NCBI GenBank assembly: GCA_013298025.1
Contig: JAAFJE010000002.1
Span: 62,001-126,000, forward strand
Direction of reading: 5' to 3'
Origin: Cytophagales bacterium
GTDB taxonomy: Bacteria > Bacteroidota > Bacteroidia > Cytophagales > Spirosomataceae
DNA: 64,000 nt
Shown: positions 1-8,931 of the stretch, piece by piece
Numbering within the stretch: the first letter of the stretch is position 1
Layout of the letters: each line of letters begins with the position of its first letter
Notes under the pieces: model-generated
Databases searched by the model: none
The model's input: only the letters and a program-made list of their open reading frames with translations
Told to the model about the DNA's origin: nothing
Translations under genes and position numbers: made by a program

Positions 1-366
1 ATTAGTGGATTTAGGATGTAAAAAACATACCCATTTGTTATCAGCACCTCGTTTGGGTGTTTCGTTGAGTAAGATAAAACCCTCTGCCTTGAGTCTTTGC
101 ATCTCGGCTGTTATATCTTGCACCTCAAAAGCGATATGGTGTATCCCCTCCCCTTTTTTCTCAATAAATTTAGCAATTGGACTGTCAGGATTGCTGGCTT
201 CGAGCAGTTCTATTTTGGTTTGCCCTGTTTGAAAAAAAGACGTAAGCACACCTTCCGAGGCAACGCCTTCTTCTTTGTAAGGGGCAACGCCCAATAATTT
301 TTCAAATAAAAGATTCGATACTGCCAAGCTTTTTACCGCAATACCGATATGTTCTACGTGTTGCAT
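1..366 (-). CDS. mce: methylmalonyl-CoA epimerase, C-terminus outside window
   Basis: The reverse strand from an ATG at 366 encodes MQHVEHIGIAVKSL and stays open to the window edge, giving about 122 residues. The sequence fits the vicinal oxygen chelate fold of methylmalonyl-CoA epimerase: the HIGIAV first strand with a likely metal-ligand His6, a TKIELLEA strand, and a GIHHIAFEV strand beginning the second repeat. The family interconverts (R)- and (S)-methylmalonyl-CoA in propionate and odd-chain metabolism in the cytoplasm. Family members are around 130-150 residues, so only a short C-terminus is missing. Other VOC-family dioxygenases or glyoxalases are possible, but the spacing of the first two blocks favours epimerase. 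It is divergent from corA. Confidence 0.82.
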   Translation of the reverse strand, partial: MQHVEHIGIAVKSLAVSNLLFEKLLGVAPYKEEGVASEGVLTSFFQTGQTKIELLEASNPDSPIAKFIEKKGEGIHHIAFEVQDITAEMQRLKAEGFILLNETPKRGADNKWVCFLHPKSTN

Positions 367-532
367 CTTATGGTTTTGTTTTGAGTCAGATAAATACACA
401 AATGAATACACAAGGTGCTTTGCCTTATAGGATTCTTTTGTTATTTTGCTGATACAAATATCTGAAAAGAATTTAGCTTACAAACCCGTAGCTATGCCAA
501 CTTAGCAGGAATTTTATAAAACCCTCACGTGC

Positions 533-1618
533 ATGTCTAAACACAAGCAAGCCCATAACACCCATCGTCGCCTTTTAGGGGCATCGCCAGGTACACTTAC
601 GTATGTAGGCAGAGCGGTATCTTTTGCCACCCAAATCAAGCTCATCGAATACAATGCTGCCGAGGTGAATATCAGCCAAATTCCAGCCTCACAGCAATTA
701 CGTGACCTTAGCTTTGACCCACAAAAAATGTATTGGCTCAATGTAGATGGCATCCACGAGCCAGAGGTAGTGGCAACGGTCGGCGAGGTATTCCAGTTGC
801 ATCCGCTCTTGCTCGAAGATGTGATGAACACCCATCAAAAGCCAAAATTTGAGTATTTCGATACAGGCAAGCAATTGTTTTTTACGTTCAAAATGATTGA
901 ATACAACAAGCAAACGCAAAGCCTAGAAATAGAGCATCTCAACATCATTTTAGCCCAAAATTGTGTTATTTCTTTCCAAGAAGAACGCAAAAGAGACATC
1001 TTCGAGCCGATTATTGCAAGGCTGCTGGCATCGGCAGGAAAAACCCGCAAAAACGGAGCGGATTACCTTTTTTATGCCCTCATCGACTTGGTGGTTGACC
1101 ATTATTTTAGCATTTTAGATTGTATTTCAGAGCATATCGAGCGGCTAGAAGAAGCCATTATCAACGCCAAAGAACCCCAAGCCATGCACCAGTTGTATGG
1201 TATCAAACGAGAGATTTTGCAAATGAAAAAAGTGGTTTTTCCACTCCGAGAAATGATTTCGGTGCTACTCCGAGAAGAGTACCCAATGCTCAGTGACAAC
1301 ACCAGTTTGTATATGCGTGATGTTCAAGACCATATTTCTCAAATCATCGAAAACATCGACTCGTACCGAGAATTAGTGGCTTCATTGATGGACTTGCACT
1401 TGTCGCAGGTAAGCAACAAAATGAACAACATCATGCAGTTTCTTACGGTGATTTCGGTCATTTTTATGCCCCTTACTTTTATTGCGGGCATTTACGGCAT
1501 GAACTTCGACGAGATGCCTGAGCTTCATTGGCATTATGGGTATCCTGCGGTTTGGGGAATTATGCTTGCGTTGGTGTTGGGGATGGCGTGGCTTTTTAAG
1601 CGTAAGGGATGGCTATAA
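533..1618 (+). CDS. corA: CorA-family magnesium/cobalt transporter
   Basis: This 361-residue protein has the CorA layout: a long acidic and helical cytoplasmic region followed by two C-terminal membrane helices. The signature YGMNF, which forms the selectivity loop at the pore mouth, lies at residues 321-325 between a helix ending in FMPLTFIAGI and a second helix rich in Trp, Ala and Leu. A basic tail (KRKGW) follows the last helix, as is usual for the inside face. CorA is a homopentamer that takes up Mg2+ down its electrochemical gradient. The gene stands alone. No clear terminator hairpin was seen behind it. Confidence 0.95.
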   Translation: MSKHKQAHNTHRRLLGASPGTLTYVGRAVSFATQIKLIEYNAAEVNISQIPASQQLRDLSFDPQKMYWLNVDGIHEPEVVATVGEVFQLHPLLLEDVMNTHQKPKFEYFDTGKQLFFTFKMIEYNKQTQSLEIEHLNIILAQNCVISFQEERKRDIFEPIIARLLASAGKTRKNGADYLFYALIDLVVDHYFSILDCISEHIERLEEAIINAKEPQAMHQLYGIKREILQMKKVVFPLREMISVLLREEYPMLSDNTSLYMRDVQDHISQIIENIDSYRELVASLMDLHLSQVSNKMNNIMQFLTVISVIFMPLTFIAGIYGMNFDEMPELHWHYGYPAVWGIMLALVLGMAWLFKRKGWL

Positions 1619-2114
1619 GAAAAATAATTTGTGCTAGTGATTTATACGTAATAATAAAAGTAATTTTGCCATTTTTTGCCATATTATGTACAATTTTGCA
1701 GGCATTTTTAAGTAAAAATACTGATTTTCATAAATCATAGTTAAAAAAATAACGTATGTTGATTTTTTTTTACTTTTTTTCTAAAAAACAGGTATAAGAC
1801 CAAAGATTAAGACTAAAAAAAGTACAAAAAATAATTACAAAATTGCAAAAATATTTTTTTATGAAAAACAGGTTTAAAAACACGCCTTATTTTCTGAAAA
1901 AAAATACTTTTTGTACAAAATAGGTTTTAAAAATGAAGCATCTCAAAAAAAAAGTATATTTTTTTGTTTTTTCATGTTTTATTATAAACTTAGGCTTCAA
2001 TGTGAACAAATCATTAACTACTTGATTTTCTGACACTTTACCTGTACATTTGATTATTAGTTCGGCGTAATAACGCTCTAGGTAAGATTTAATCACTATA
2101 AAGTATAGCAGAGT
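1619..2114. other. AT-rich intergenic region
   Basis: About 500 bases of very AT-rich DNA with many A and T runs lie between corA and the DUF3592 gene. The only structure supported is a promoter near its right end (2022-2052). A 69-codon reverse-strand reading frame inside it is low-complexity Lys/Phe/Tyr translation and is not credible as a gene. Confidence 0.6.
2022..2052 (+). promoter_or_regulatory. Bacteroidota-type promoter for the DUF3592 gene
   Basis: A TTG at 2022-2024 is followed after 20 bases by TACATTTG at 2045-2052. This matches the Bacteroidota primary-sigma pattern of TTG around -33 and TAnnTTTG around -7. Transcription would start near 2059 and leave a leader of about 55 bases before the ATG at 2115. 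The match is by eye only. Confidence 0.5.
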
Positions 2115-2609
2115 ATGGAAAGTGTCTTAACATCAATTTTATTAATTTCGGGTCGTCCTACACAACCGTTTACAGGCGTACCCACAGCCGTAATGGTCAT
2201 TTTTATGATTGTGGCTGTTGTGTTGATTGTTTTAGGAGTTGTTTTGGTTAAAAAACGTGCATATTGGTTACAACATTCTCAAACAACCTTCGGTGAGGTT
2301 GTTGAAGTGAGCAAACGTTACGAGCGTAGCGATAAGTTGGGACAAGCCCCCATCTATTTTCCTGTGGTTTCATTTACCGTCAATGGTCGTACTTTTAAAA
2401 TAGAAGCCGACACGGGTATGCCTAAAATTACGAGTGTAGGCGAGAAAATGGAAGTGCGTTTTAATCCTGAAAATCCCTACGATTCGACTATCGGTTCGAG
2501 CAATGTGCCAGGCACAAAACCAAGTTTGTTTTTTGTTTTAGGTATTTTATTGTTGGTCGTAAGTATCGTGCTTACTGCACATACACAAGTGGCACTTGCG
2601 TTGAAATAA
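2115..2609 (+). CDS. DUF3592-type two-helix membrane protein
   Basis: The 164-residue product has a first hydrophobic helix near residues 24-46, an extramembrane beta-rich domain of about 85 residues, and a second helix near 137-158. The middle part contains GEVVEVSKRYE, YFPVVSFTVNGRTF and MEVRFNPENPYDS. This arrangement, with conversion of an extramembrane sequence into strands of the type V(x)F-P-x-V-x-F, is typical of DUF3592 proteins, whose function is unknown. It has its own promoter and ends at a strong bidirectional terminator, so it is a monocistronic unit. Confidence 0.7.
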   Translation: MESVLTSILLISGRPTQPFTGVPTAVMVIFMIVAVVLIVLGVVLVKKRAYWLQHSQTTFGEVVEVSKRYERSDKLGQAPIYFPVVSFTVNGRTFKIEADTGMPKITSVGEKMEVRFNPENPYDSTIGSSNVPGTKPSLFFVLGILLLVVSIVLTAHTQVALALK

Positions 2610-2625
2610 GGTATAAGCATCTGAA

Positions 2626-2683
2626 TTGCTACAAAGAAAAAAGGTATGAAAGAAAGCTTTCGTACCTTTTTTCTTTGTAGCAA
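2626..2683. terminator. bidirectional intrinsic terminator, DUF3592 gene / deoR
   Basis: Two 27-base arms (2626-2652 and 2657-2683) match at 26 of 27 positions with a four-base loop. The stem includes A-rich and T-rich flanks, so a hairpin with a U tract forms on either strand. It sits exactly between the convergent stops at 2609 (plus) and 2707 (minus). Confidence 0.85.
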
Positions 2684-2706
2684 TCTGTCATTTTCTTCCA
2701 CACCTG

Positions 2707-3456
2707 TCAAAGAATTTCAACCCGACTTTGGTGAAACTGAGCCAAGGTTTTGTCGGTGGGGTGCAAGCTGGTGACAAGGTAATCGAGGTCGTTCAAATCG
2801 CAAACCTTGTAGTTTTCAATTCTATTCAATTTTTCTTCAATCACACAAGCTACCGTTTTACGTGATACGCTCATCATTTTGCGTTTAAGCAACGATTCCT
2901 CATATTGGCGAATCGCCAAGCCTTTTTGCGGATGCACACTATTGATACCCATAAAATACAAATCGGCATTGATATGCTCAAGGTCTTGCATGGTTTTGCT
3001 GCCAAGCGTGATTTGGTATCTTTTGTAAAACGAACCACCCAGCAAAATTACTTCAATCTTAGGGTGTTCGGCAAGGGCTGTTGCCAAATGCGGGTTGTTC
3101 GTCACAACCGTAATTTCGAGATTTTTAGGTAACTGTTCGGCTAAATAAAAGTTCGTTGTACCGCCATCCATCAAGATAATAGAGTGATTTTCAATGAGTT
3201 TTTGGGCTTTTTTAGAAATAACCCCAAACTCGTTGTTGGCAATGCCCAAGCCTCTACTTGCCTTCATCGACAAGTAAGAATTGGCTATCGCTCCTCCATG
3301 AACTTTTTTGAGTAATCCTCTATCTTCTAATTCGATTACGTCTCGTCTTACGCTATCGTAAGATACTTTTAATAATTGCCCTAATTCAACTAGAGTCACT
3401 TTTTTATCAGTACTCAGTTTTTCGAGAATCAATTGCTGGCGTTCTTCTTTTAACAT
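2707..3456 (-). CDS. DeoR-family transcriptional regulator
   Basis: This 249-residue protein begins with a DeoR winged helix-turn-helix (about residues 1-57) containing SYDSVRRDVIELEDRGLL and the following VHGGAI. The remainder is the DeoR C-terminal sensor of the sugar-phosphate isomerase-like fold, with the DGGTTNFYLAEQL and VTNNPHLATAL blocks that bind phosphorylated ligands in relatives. These proteins usually repress carbohydrate genes and are released by a sugar phosphate. No metabolic gene is adjacent on its strand, so the target is unknown; it may act on distant genes or on itself. Confidence 0.9.
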   Translation of the reverse strand: MLKEERQQLILEKLSTDKKVTLVELGQLLKVSYDSVRRDVIELEDRGLLKKVHGGAIANSYLSMKASRGLGIANNEFGVISKKAQKLIENHSIILMDGGTTNFYLAEQLPKNLEITVVTNNPHLATALAEHPKIEVILLGGSFYKRYQITLGSKTMQDLEHINADLYFMGINSVHPQKGLAIRQYEESLLKRKMMSVSRKTVACVIEEKLNRIENYKVCDLNDLDYLVTSLHPTDKTLAQFHQSRVEIL

Positions 3457-3768
3457 GATAAAATACGTTATGACTGCAATCTATATAACATGGTTGAGAC
3501 TGAGTGCATTAGCGGTAAAGTACAAAAACCGTGCTTGCTTTTTCAAGCAACGAGAGCATCAGGATTGTTTTTACCAATAAATTTTGCCATTAGCACCTAT
3601 AGAAGGCTTAGAAATGTGCAATTTGCATAGATTTGCATTTAATAGTAGAATGAGCTTGTTTTTTGCTCAAAATTACAATTATTTCTGATAATGATACTAT
3701 ATATGTGCATTTTTTTTGCTAAGTATTGAAATTAAACTTTTTATTATTTGCAAAAACTTGCAAAAACA

Positions 3769-3801
3769 TTTGCAAGTATGCGAAAAGTTTTTGTACATTT
3801 G
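3769..3801 (+). promoter_or_regulatory. candidate promoter of an unannotated plus-strand transcript
   Basis: TTTG at 3769-3772 is followed after 21 bases by TACATTTG at 3794-3801, matching the TTTG / TAnnTTTG pattern. No protein gene lies downstream on this strand before the terminator at 3896-3930. Confidence 0.4.
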
Positions 3802-3807
3802 TCTTGT

Positions 3808-3930
3808 AATACATTAACCATTTTTATATCTTTAATGCACAATTTAGTATTAATAATTGGATAGTAAGAATAATGTTCTGAAGGGTTATTGCAAGAACGG
3901 TGACGGTTTTTAACTGTCACCGTTTTTTTT
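3808..3930 (+). ncRNA. candidate small RNA of about 120 nt
   Basis: A promoter-like pair ends at 3801, and a hairpin with a run of eight T on the plus strand ends at 3930, so an RNA of roughly 120 bases is predicted. The neighbouring genes are both on the minus strand and cannot use this terminator in that orientation. The transcript would hold a nine-codon frame (3835-3864) that may be chance. No known RNA family was recognised. This rests on promoter and terminator shape only. Confidence 0.35.
3896..3930 (+). terminator. plus-strand intrinsic terminator
   Basis: AACGGTGACGG at 3896-3906 pairs with CTGTCACCGTT at 3914-3924 with one G-T pair, and eight T follow on the plus strand. The minus strand lacks a U tract after the stem, so this is not a good terminator for murF-alr unless the stem alone works. 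Confidence 0.65.
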
Positions 3931-3933
3931 GGT

Positions 3934-6453
3934 TTATAATTGATAAAAAACTCGTTTGACACGCTCGCTTACGTTGGTTAAAATTTCATAAGGAATACTA
4001 TCAATTTTTTGAGCCAATTCCAAGATACTAAGGTCTTTCCCAAAAATAATCACCTCATCGCCTTCCTGTACTTCGGGTACGTCGGTTACGTCTATCATGG
4101 TCATGTCCATGCACACATTCCCTACAACTTTGCAACGCACGCCATGCACTAGCACTTCGCCAACGCCCCTGCTAAATCCTCTATCAAAGCCATCGGCATA
4201 ACCAATCGCAATGGTGGCAATGCGAGAAGGTCGATTCAGCACGCCTTTGCGGCCATAGCCAACGGTTTCTTCTACAGGTATATTTTTAATTTGTGAAATG
4301 ACAGTTTTCAGTGTACCTACTGTTTGCAATTGTACTTGGTCTTGAGGCGTAGCTGCTACTCCGTACAAACCAACCCCCAAACGCACCATGTCGAGGCGTG
4401 CTTCTTTGAAACGTGCGATACCTGCCGAATTGGCCAAATGCCTTGACGGATGATAACCAATAGCCTCTGAAATTTGGTTGGCCATTTGGGTATAACGTGA
4501 CACTTGCAACAAGGTAAAATCGTCGAATTGGGCTTCGTCGGCGGCAGCCAAATGGCTAAAAATAGTAGAAATCCATAAGTTCGGATTTTGGGTCAGCACT
4601 TCGAGTAAGGCCTCTATTTCGTGTGGTTCAAAGCCTAAGCGGTGCATACCCGTATCAAGTTTTAGGTGAATTTTTGCCGTAAGCTTTTGTTCGTCTATGT
4701 ACTCAGAAAAGGCGTGCAAAATGCGTAAGCTATAAATTTCGGGTTCAAGATTGTATTGCATGATTTTTTCAAAATCATTGGGCGAAGGATTCATCACCAT
4801 GATGGGTAAATAAATCCCATTCTGACGCAAAGTTACGCCTTCGTCGGCGTAGGCAACCGCCAGATAATCGACCCCGTGAAACTGCAACAAATTGGCAACC
4901 TCAGCACTGCCCGACCCATAAGCAAAAGCTTTTACCATGACCATAATTTTGGTATGTTGCCCAATGGTTTCTCGGTAAAAATTGAGGTTATGCGTAATGG
5001 CATCGAGGTTGATTTCGAGTACAGTGCGGTGTGTTTTTTGGACTAAACGGTTCACGATTTGCTCAAACCCGAACTTCCTCGCTCCTTTTATCAACAACAC
5101 ACTGTCTTTGATTTCTTTGATGAGCGAACTTTCCAAAAAATCTTGTGTATTCCTAAAGAAATGCAAAGCCCCTTTTCTTACGCCTTTTTTACTAGGAATG
5201 GTAAATGTACCACAATTGCGGGTAAGTACTTCGCCAATGCCAATAAAAATATCAATTTGCTTTTCGGCAATCAACTGGGCGATTTGTTGGTAAAGCTCTC
5301 GTTCCACTAAACCCGTTTCTAATAAATCGCTTAAAATGACAACTTTTTGAGGTCGTTGTTTTTGTTGGTTCAAAAAGTTTAGGGCTATCGTTAGGCCTGC
5401 AATGTCGTTGTTGTAGGTATCGTCTATCAAAAAATTGCCATGAATGCCTTGCTTGAGTTCCAAGCGCATTGAAACGGGGCGAAGCACTTGCAAGCGAGCC
5501 TGTATTTCGAGTTCGTTGTAGCCCAAATGAATCAATGCAACAATGCAATGAATGGCATTTTCGATAGAAGCTTCGTCGGTAAATGGCACATCGAGGCTCA
5601 TGCCTTTGCCGCCCATAAAAGGTAGGTCTTCGTCTTCGGTATCAAAGTCGTTGAGCATCAACGATACCTTGGTATTTTTATACCCAATGTTCCAATCTAT
5701 GCGTATGCCCGAAGCCAAGACCCTCGACCAAGGTAAAATTTTACAAGTAGGATTTTCGTGAATAAATGTTTGCTTGACGTATTCGTCTATTTCTACATAA
5801 TCGGCACAGTAAATCAAGGTTTTAGCTTCGGAAAAAAGCTTCATTTTTTCTCGAATTTTATGCGTTGTATCCGTAAAAAACTCGTTGTGTGCTGTACCAA
5901 TATTGGTAAAAATTCCAATCGTTGGCTGAATCACATAAGCCAATTTGTCCATTTCGTTGGGGCAAGAAATACCCGCTTCAAAAATTGCCAAGGAATGAGC
6001 TTGGTTCATTTGCCAAACCGACAAAGGCACACCAATTTGAGAATTATAACTTTTAGGGCTTTTGACCACTTGGTAACGATTGCCCAGCAACTGAGCCAGC
6101 CATTCTTTCACCACCGTTTTACCGTTGCTTCCCGTAATAGCCACCACAGGAATAGCAAATTGGTTGCGGTGTTGGCGAGCTACATCTTGCATGGCAGCAA
6201 TGCTGCTTTCTACTTGCCATACTTTAGCGTGGGTCATTGCCCGCAAATCTCTGAGTACCGCAGGCGAGCAACCAGCTTTTTCAACAACAAATTCACGCAC
6301 ACCTTTGCGGTATAAATCATCTAAAAATTGATGTCCGTCGTGGTGTAAACCTTTTATGGCAAAAAAAATGGAATTACTAGGTGAAGATAATTGGCGGCTA
6401 TCATTGAGCAGGTATTGTGCTTGGGTAACGATTGGTTCTGTTTGAAAATTCAT
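3934..6453 (-). CDS. murF-alr: bifunctional MurF ligase / alanine racemase
   Basis: The 839-residue protein fuses two peptidoglycan enzymes. Residues 1 to about 470 are UDP-N-acetylmuramoyl-tripeptide:D-Ala-D-Ala ligase, with the ATP loop GSNGKT at 108-113, TNIGTAHNEF, and LIDDTYNND. Residues from about 474 to the end are a PLP alanine racemase, starting LEINLDAITHNL, with the Schiff-base lysine at K508 (VKAFAYGSG) and the catalytic tyrosine region VGYGRKG. The racemase supplies D-Ala whose dipeptide the ligase adds. The same fusion is known across the Bacteroidota, so it is normal for the phylum. Both active sites look intact. It begins 34 bases after a terminator and is probably transcribed on its own. 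Confidence 0.96.
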   Translation of the reverse strand: MNFQTEPIVTQAQYLLNDSRQLSSPSNSIFFAIKGLHHDGHQFLDDLYRKGVREFVVEKAGCSPAVLRDLRAMTHAKVWQVESSIAAMQDVARQHRNQFAIPVVAITGSNGKTVVKEWLAQLLGNRYQVVKSPKSYNSQIGVPLSVWQMNQAHSLAIFEAGISCPNEMDKLAYVIQPTIGIFTNIGTAHNEFFTDTTHKIREKMKLFSEAKTLIYCADYVEIDEYVKQTFIHENPTCKILPWSRVLASGIRIDWNIGYKNTKVSLMLNDFDTEDEDLPFMGGKGMSLDVPFTDEASIENAIHCIVALIHLGYNELEIQARLQVLRPVSMRLELKQGIHGNFLIDDTYNNDIAGLTIALNFLNQQKQRPQKVVILSDLLETGLVERELYQQIAQLIAEKQIDIFIGIGEVLTRNCGTFTIPSKKGVRKGALHFFRNTQDFLESSLIKEIKDSVLLIKGARKFGFEQIVNRLVQKTHRTVLEINLDAITHNLNFYRETIGQHTKIMVMVKAFAYGSGSAEVANLLQFHGVDYLAVAYADEGVTLRQNGIYLPIMVMNPSPNDFEKIMQYNLEPEIYSLRILHAFSEYIDEQKLTAKIHLKLDTGMHRLGFEPHEIEALLEVLTQNPNLWISTIFSHLAAADEAQFDDFTLLQVSRYTQMANQISEAIGYHPSRHLANSAGIARFKEARLDMVRLGVGLYGVAATPQDQVQLQTVGTLKTVISQIKNIPVEETVGYGRKGVLNRPSRIATIAIGYADGFDRGFSRGVGEVLVHGVRCKVVGNVCMDMTMIDVTDVPEVQEGDEVIIFGKDLSILELAQKIDSIPYEILTNVSERVKRVFYQL

Positions 6454-6486
6454 AATGTGGATGTTTCATTTCTTAAAGATAGAAAC

Positions 6487-6515
6487 AAAAAAAGTGAAGC
6501 AAAAATTGCTTCACT
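6487..6515 (-). terminator. intrinsic terminator of the mntA-hepT operon
   Basis: A perfect 10-base stem (AGTGAAGCAA, 6493-6502, with its complement 6506-6515) and a three-base loop are followed on the minus strand by a run of seven T. It lies about 95 bases behind the hepT stop and just before the murF-alr start, separating the two units. Confidence 0.75.
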
Positions 6516-6608
6516 CATTTTAATATTTCCTTAGAAATAGATAATACTTATAAATACTGAGTTAAGTTTCTGAGAAGATTCATGCCTGATTGTCACAAAT
6601 AGTAGCTT

Positions 6609-6947
6609 TTATTCATTCAACAGTTTTTCTACCTCAGCTTGTAAAATCGGAATATGTTTGATGACAATTCCCCAAATAATATCGTCTGAAACAGAGTCAT
6701 AGCCATGAATAATTCGATTTCTTACATCCACTAATTTTCGTGAATTTGTAATGTTTATTTTTTCGTCTTTTTTGAGAATCCGATTCATTGCTTCACCAAT
6801 AATTTCAATGTTTCTCTCAACAGCCCTTTTTGTACGCAAGTCTGTTTGATAATTTGTAAATTCTTTTGTTTGGTCAGCGAAGAAACTTTCTATTTCCATG
6901 ATGGCATTCAAAATATCGTACAGCCAAGTTTTTATATCATTGTCCAT
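6609..6947 (-). CDS. hepT: HEPN-domain toxin, HepT-like (DUF86)
   Basis: This 112-residue, mostly helical protein matches the HepT/DUF86 family. The RX4HXY motif of the HEPN ribonuclease site is intact at residues 76-83 (RNRIIHGY), followed by the usual SVSDDIIWGIV helix. In characterised type VII systems the toxin cleaves RNA and is silenced when its partner MntA adds AMP groups to the motif tyrosine, here Tyr83. Its start overlaps the end of mntA by 11 bases, so the two are translationally coupled. The order antitoxin first, toxin second is the usual one. Confidence 0.9.
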   Translation of the reverse strand: MDNDIKTWLYDILNAIMEIESFFADQTKEFTNYQTDLRTKRAVERNIEIIGEAMNRILKKDEKINITNSRKLVDVRNRIIHGYDSVSDDIIWGIVIKHIPILQAEVEKLLNE

Positions 6948-7239
6948 AAATAAGTTGTCGTTTCTGCACTACAGATTGCTTAAAATATGGATTTTTGATT
7001 GCCTTTTCTTCCAATAAATCAATAGGGCGTTTTAAAACATCTTGTAACGAAAACTTGAAGTCAAAGTAGTTGTCAGCATAGTCTTCTACAGCCATATCTG
7101 AAAAATCGACAATTAAATCAATATCACTTTCACTATTAAAATCGTCTGTTAAAACAGAACCAAAAACATACAAATGACTCACTTTGTGTCTTTTACAAAG
7201 TCTTTCTATGTCTGATATGTAATTTTCCAGTCGATTCAT
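6937..7239 (-). CDS. mntA: MntA-like minimal nucleotidyltransferase antitoxin
   Basis: The start chosen is the ATG at 7239, giving 100 residues beginning MNRLENYISDIERL. A longer in-frame start at 7341 falls inside the pgk terminator hairpin and adds 34 unrelated residues, so it is rejected. The nucleotidyltransferase signature GSX10DXD is complete at residues 27-41 (GS at 27-28, D39 and D41). The family transfers AMP to the HEPN toxin encoded next to it. The pair sits on the same strand as pgk and murF-alr but is bounded by terminators on both sides, which suggests an inserted independent module. Confidence 0.88.
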   Translation of the reverse strand: MNRLENYISDIERLCKRHKVSHLYVFGSVLTDDFNSESDIDLIVDFSDMAVEDYADNYFDFKFSLQDVLKRPIDLLEEKAIKNPYFKQSVVQKRQLIYGQ

Positions 7240-7300
7240 TAGTTGATGTATTACACCTAAATTTACGAGTTTTATCTTTCTTTTCCACAAACTAAATAAA

Positions 7301-7349
7301 ATTTTAGGGTGTTTGCTGGCTGTATTATAACCAACAAACACCCTAAAAT
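7301..7349 (-). terminator. intrinsic terminator of pgk
   Basis: Arms 7301-7319 and 7331-7349 match at 18 of 19 positions with an 11-base loop. On the minus strand the stem is followed by a T-rich stretch. It lies 25 bases behind the pgk stop. Confidence 0.8.
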
Positions 7350-7373
7350 TTCAGTTCAATGCCAATGTTATGC

Positions 7374-8561
7374 TTACTCTAACGCAGCTACGCCTGGCAA
7401 TACTTTACCTTCCATGTATTCCAACAAAGCACCTCCACCCGTAGAAACGTAAGAAACTCTATCGCCATAACCAGCGTTGTTTACCGCAGAAGCCGAGTCG
7501 CCTCCACCGATAAGCGAGAATGCACCGTTTTCTTCGGTTGCTTTTACTACAGCATCGGCAACGGCATTTGTACCAATGGCAAAGTTCGGGAACTCGAACA
7601 CGCCCATCGGGCCGTTCCAAAGTACTGTTTTAGAAGAAGCAATTACTTCGCTGAACAGCTCCACTGACGCTGGGCCAATGTCTAAACCTTCCCAACCATC
7701 AGGAATTTCGCCACGACCAACAATCTGGCGAGCGGCATCGTTGCTGAATTTATCGGCACAAGTATTGTCTAATGGCATATAAATTTTTACGCCTTTTGCC
7801 TCTGCTTTTTCCAACAAAGATTTAGCCAAGTCCACTTTATCTTTCTCGTTGATAGAGTTACCAATTTTGCCACCTTCGGCCAAAGAGAAAGTATAAGTCA
7901 TACCACCGCCGATAATCAAGTTATCTACTTTATCCAACAAACGCTCGATAATCAAGATTTTGTCAGAAATTTTAGAACCACCCATAATAGCGGTGAAAGG
8001 ACGCTCGGCGTTATCAAGCACCTTTTTAGCATTTTCGATTTCGGCCAACATCACAAAACCACATACACGGTCTTCAAAAAATTGCCCTACAACCGCCGTC
8101 GAAGCGTGTGCACGGTGTGCAGTACCAAAGGCATCATTTACCCATACATCGCCTAGTTTTGAAAGCTTTTCAGCAAACTCGACATTTCCTTTTTCTTCTT
8201 CTTTGTAGAAACGGAGGTTTTCTAACAACAAGATTTCTCCAGCTTGCAAGGCAGTCGCTTGGTCGATAGCCGATTGACCGATGCAGTCATCAGCAAATTT
8301 CACCGAACGACCAAACACCACCGACAAGGGATTGACCAAGTGTTTCAAAGAATATTTTTCTGTTGGACCGTCTTTTGGTCTTCCCAAGTGCGACATCAAA
8401 ATCACCGAACCACCGTCGTTGAGAATTTTGGTGATGGTCGGAATCGTCGCTTTGATACGTGTATCATCTGTGATTTCAAAACGCTCGTTCAACGGAACGT
8501 TAAAGTCCACACGAATTAATGCACGTTTGCCCGCAAAATTGTAGGAATTGACAGTCTTCAT
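7374..8561 (-). CDS. pgk: phosphoglycerate kinase
   Basis: The 395-residue protein has the full length of bacterial phosphoglycerate kinase. It contains the N-terminal substrate loop [18 protein letters not shown], the basic-patch region around ENLRFYKEE, and the C-terminal nucleotide loop [10 protein letters not shown]. It transfers phosphate between 1,3-bisphosphoglycerate and ADP in glycolysis and gluconeogenesis. It is a single gene with its own terminator. The gap upstream (8562-8931) is shared with the divergent nuclease gene. Confidence 0.97.
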   Translation of the reverse strand: MKTVNSYNFAGKRALIRVDFNVPLNERFEITDDTRIKATIPTITKILNDGGSVILMSHLGRPKDGPTEKYSLKHLVNPLSVVFGRSVKFADDCIGQSAIDQATALQAGEILLLENLRFYKEEEKGNVEFAEKLSKLGDVWVNDAFGTAHRAHASTAVVGQFFEDRVCGFVMLAEIENAKKVLDNAERPFTAIMGGSKISDKILIIERLLDKVDNLIIGGGMTYTFSLAEGGKIGNSINEKDKVDLAKSLLEKAEAKGVKIYMPLDNTCADKFSNDAARQIVGRGEIPDGWEGLDIGPASVELFSEVIASSKTVLWNGPMGVFEFPNFAIGTNAVADAVVKATEENGAFSLIGGGDSASAVNNAGYGDRVSYVSTGGGALLEYMEGKVLPGVAALE

Positions 8562-8931
8562 TTTGTTCTTCTGTTAATAGTTGTTTGTTTATTGGGAGAT
8601 TCTTGATTTTACCAAAAAAAATTACGAAACTTATTACTCTTTTGAAATAATATTAGGCAAAAAACCTATTTCGTAAAATAATATTTATAAAAGAAATTTA
8701 TCTGTAGGCATTGGCTATTTCGTGAAGCAAATATACATTTTTCGAGAATAATTCCCGAAAAAAGACAAATAATTGCGAGTTAATAGTCATTTATTATAGA
8801 AATGTTTTTATTTTTTATAAAAATATTCAAATAAAATTCTTCTCCCTCATTACCAAGTCAACACTTGCATTGGGCAGCAATCCTGATGTAAGATAGAGTT
8901 ATGATGAAAAATTCTTGGGGTTTGGTTTTCT
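8562..8931. other. divergent intergenic region, pgk / nuclease gene
   Basis: This 370-base AT-rich region must carry the promoters for pgk (leftward) and the VRR-NUC gene (rightward). TATATTTG is present on the minus strand at 8735-8728 and could be a -7 box for pgk, but no TTG was found at the right spacing. No repeats, small gene or RNA structure stands out. Confidence 0.4.

Larger units (their letters stand above)
3457..3933. other. intergenic region with putative small-RNA unit
   Basis: The gap between the deoR start and the murF-alr stop is AT-rich and holds no credible protein gene. Its right half contains a promoter-like pair and a plus-strand terminator, described as separate entries. 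A 72-codon reverse frame across the right end shows no family features. Confidence 0.55.

Noticed and set aside
1887-2096. 69-codon reverse frame in the AT-rich gap behind corA
   Set aside because: Low-complexity composition and overlap with the promoter of the next gene.
3744-3962. 72-codon reverse frame between murF-alr and deoR
   Set aside because: Overlaps the murF-alr end and the terminator hairpin; no family signal.
5758-6315. 185-codon plus-strand frame opposite murF
   Set aside because: Antisense shadow of the MurF ATP-binding region; no recognisable domain.
7240-7341. Longer start of mntA
   Set aside because: The extra codons run through the pgk terminator hairpin and do not match the family.
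8728-8735. TATATTTG as a pgk promoter
   Set aside because: No TTG at the needed spacing; chance occurrence is likely in AT-rich DNA.
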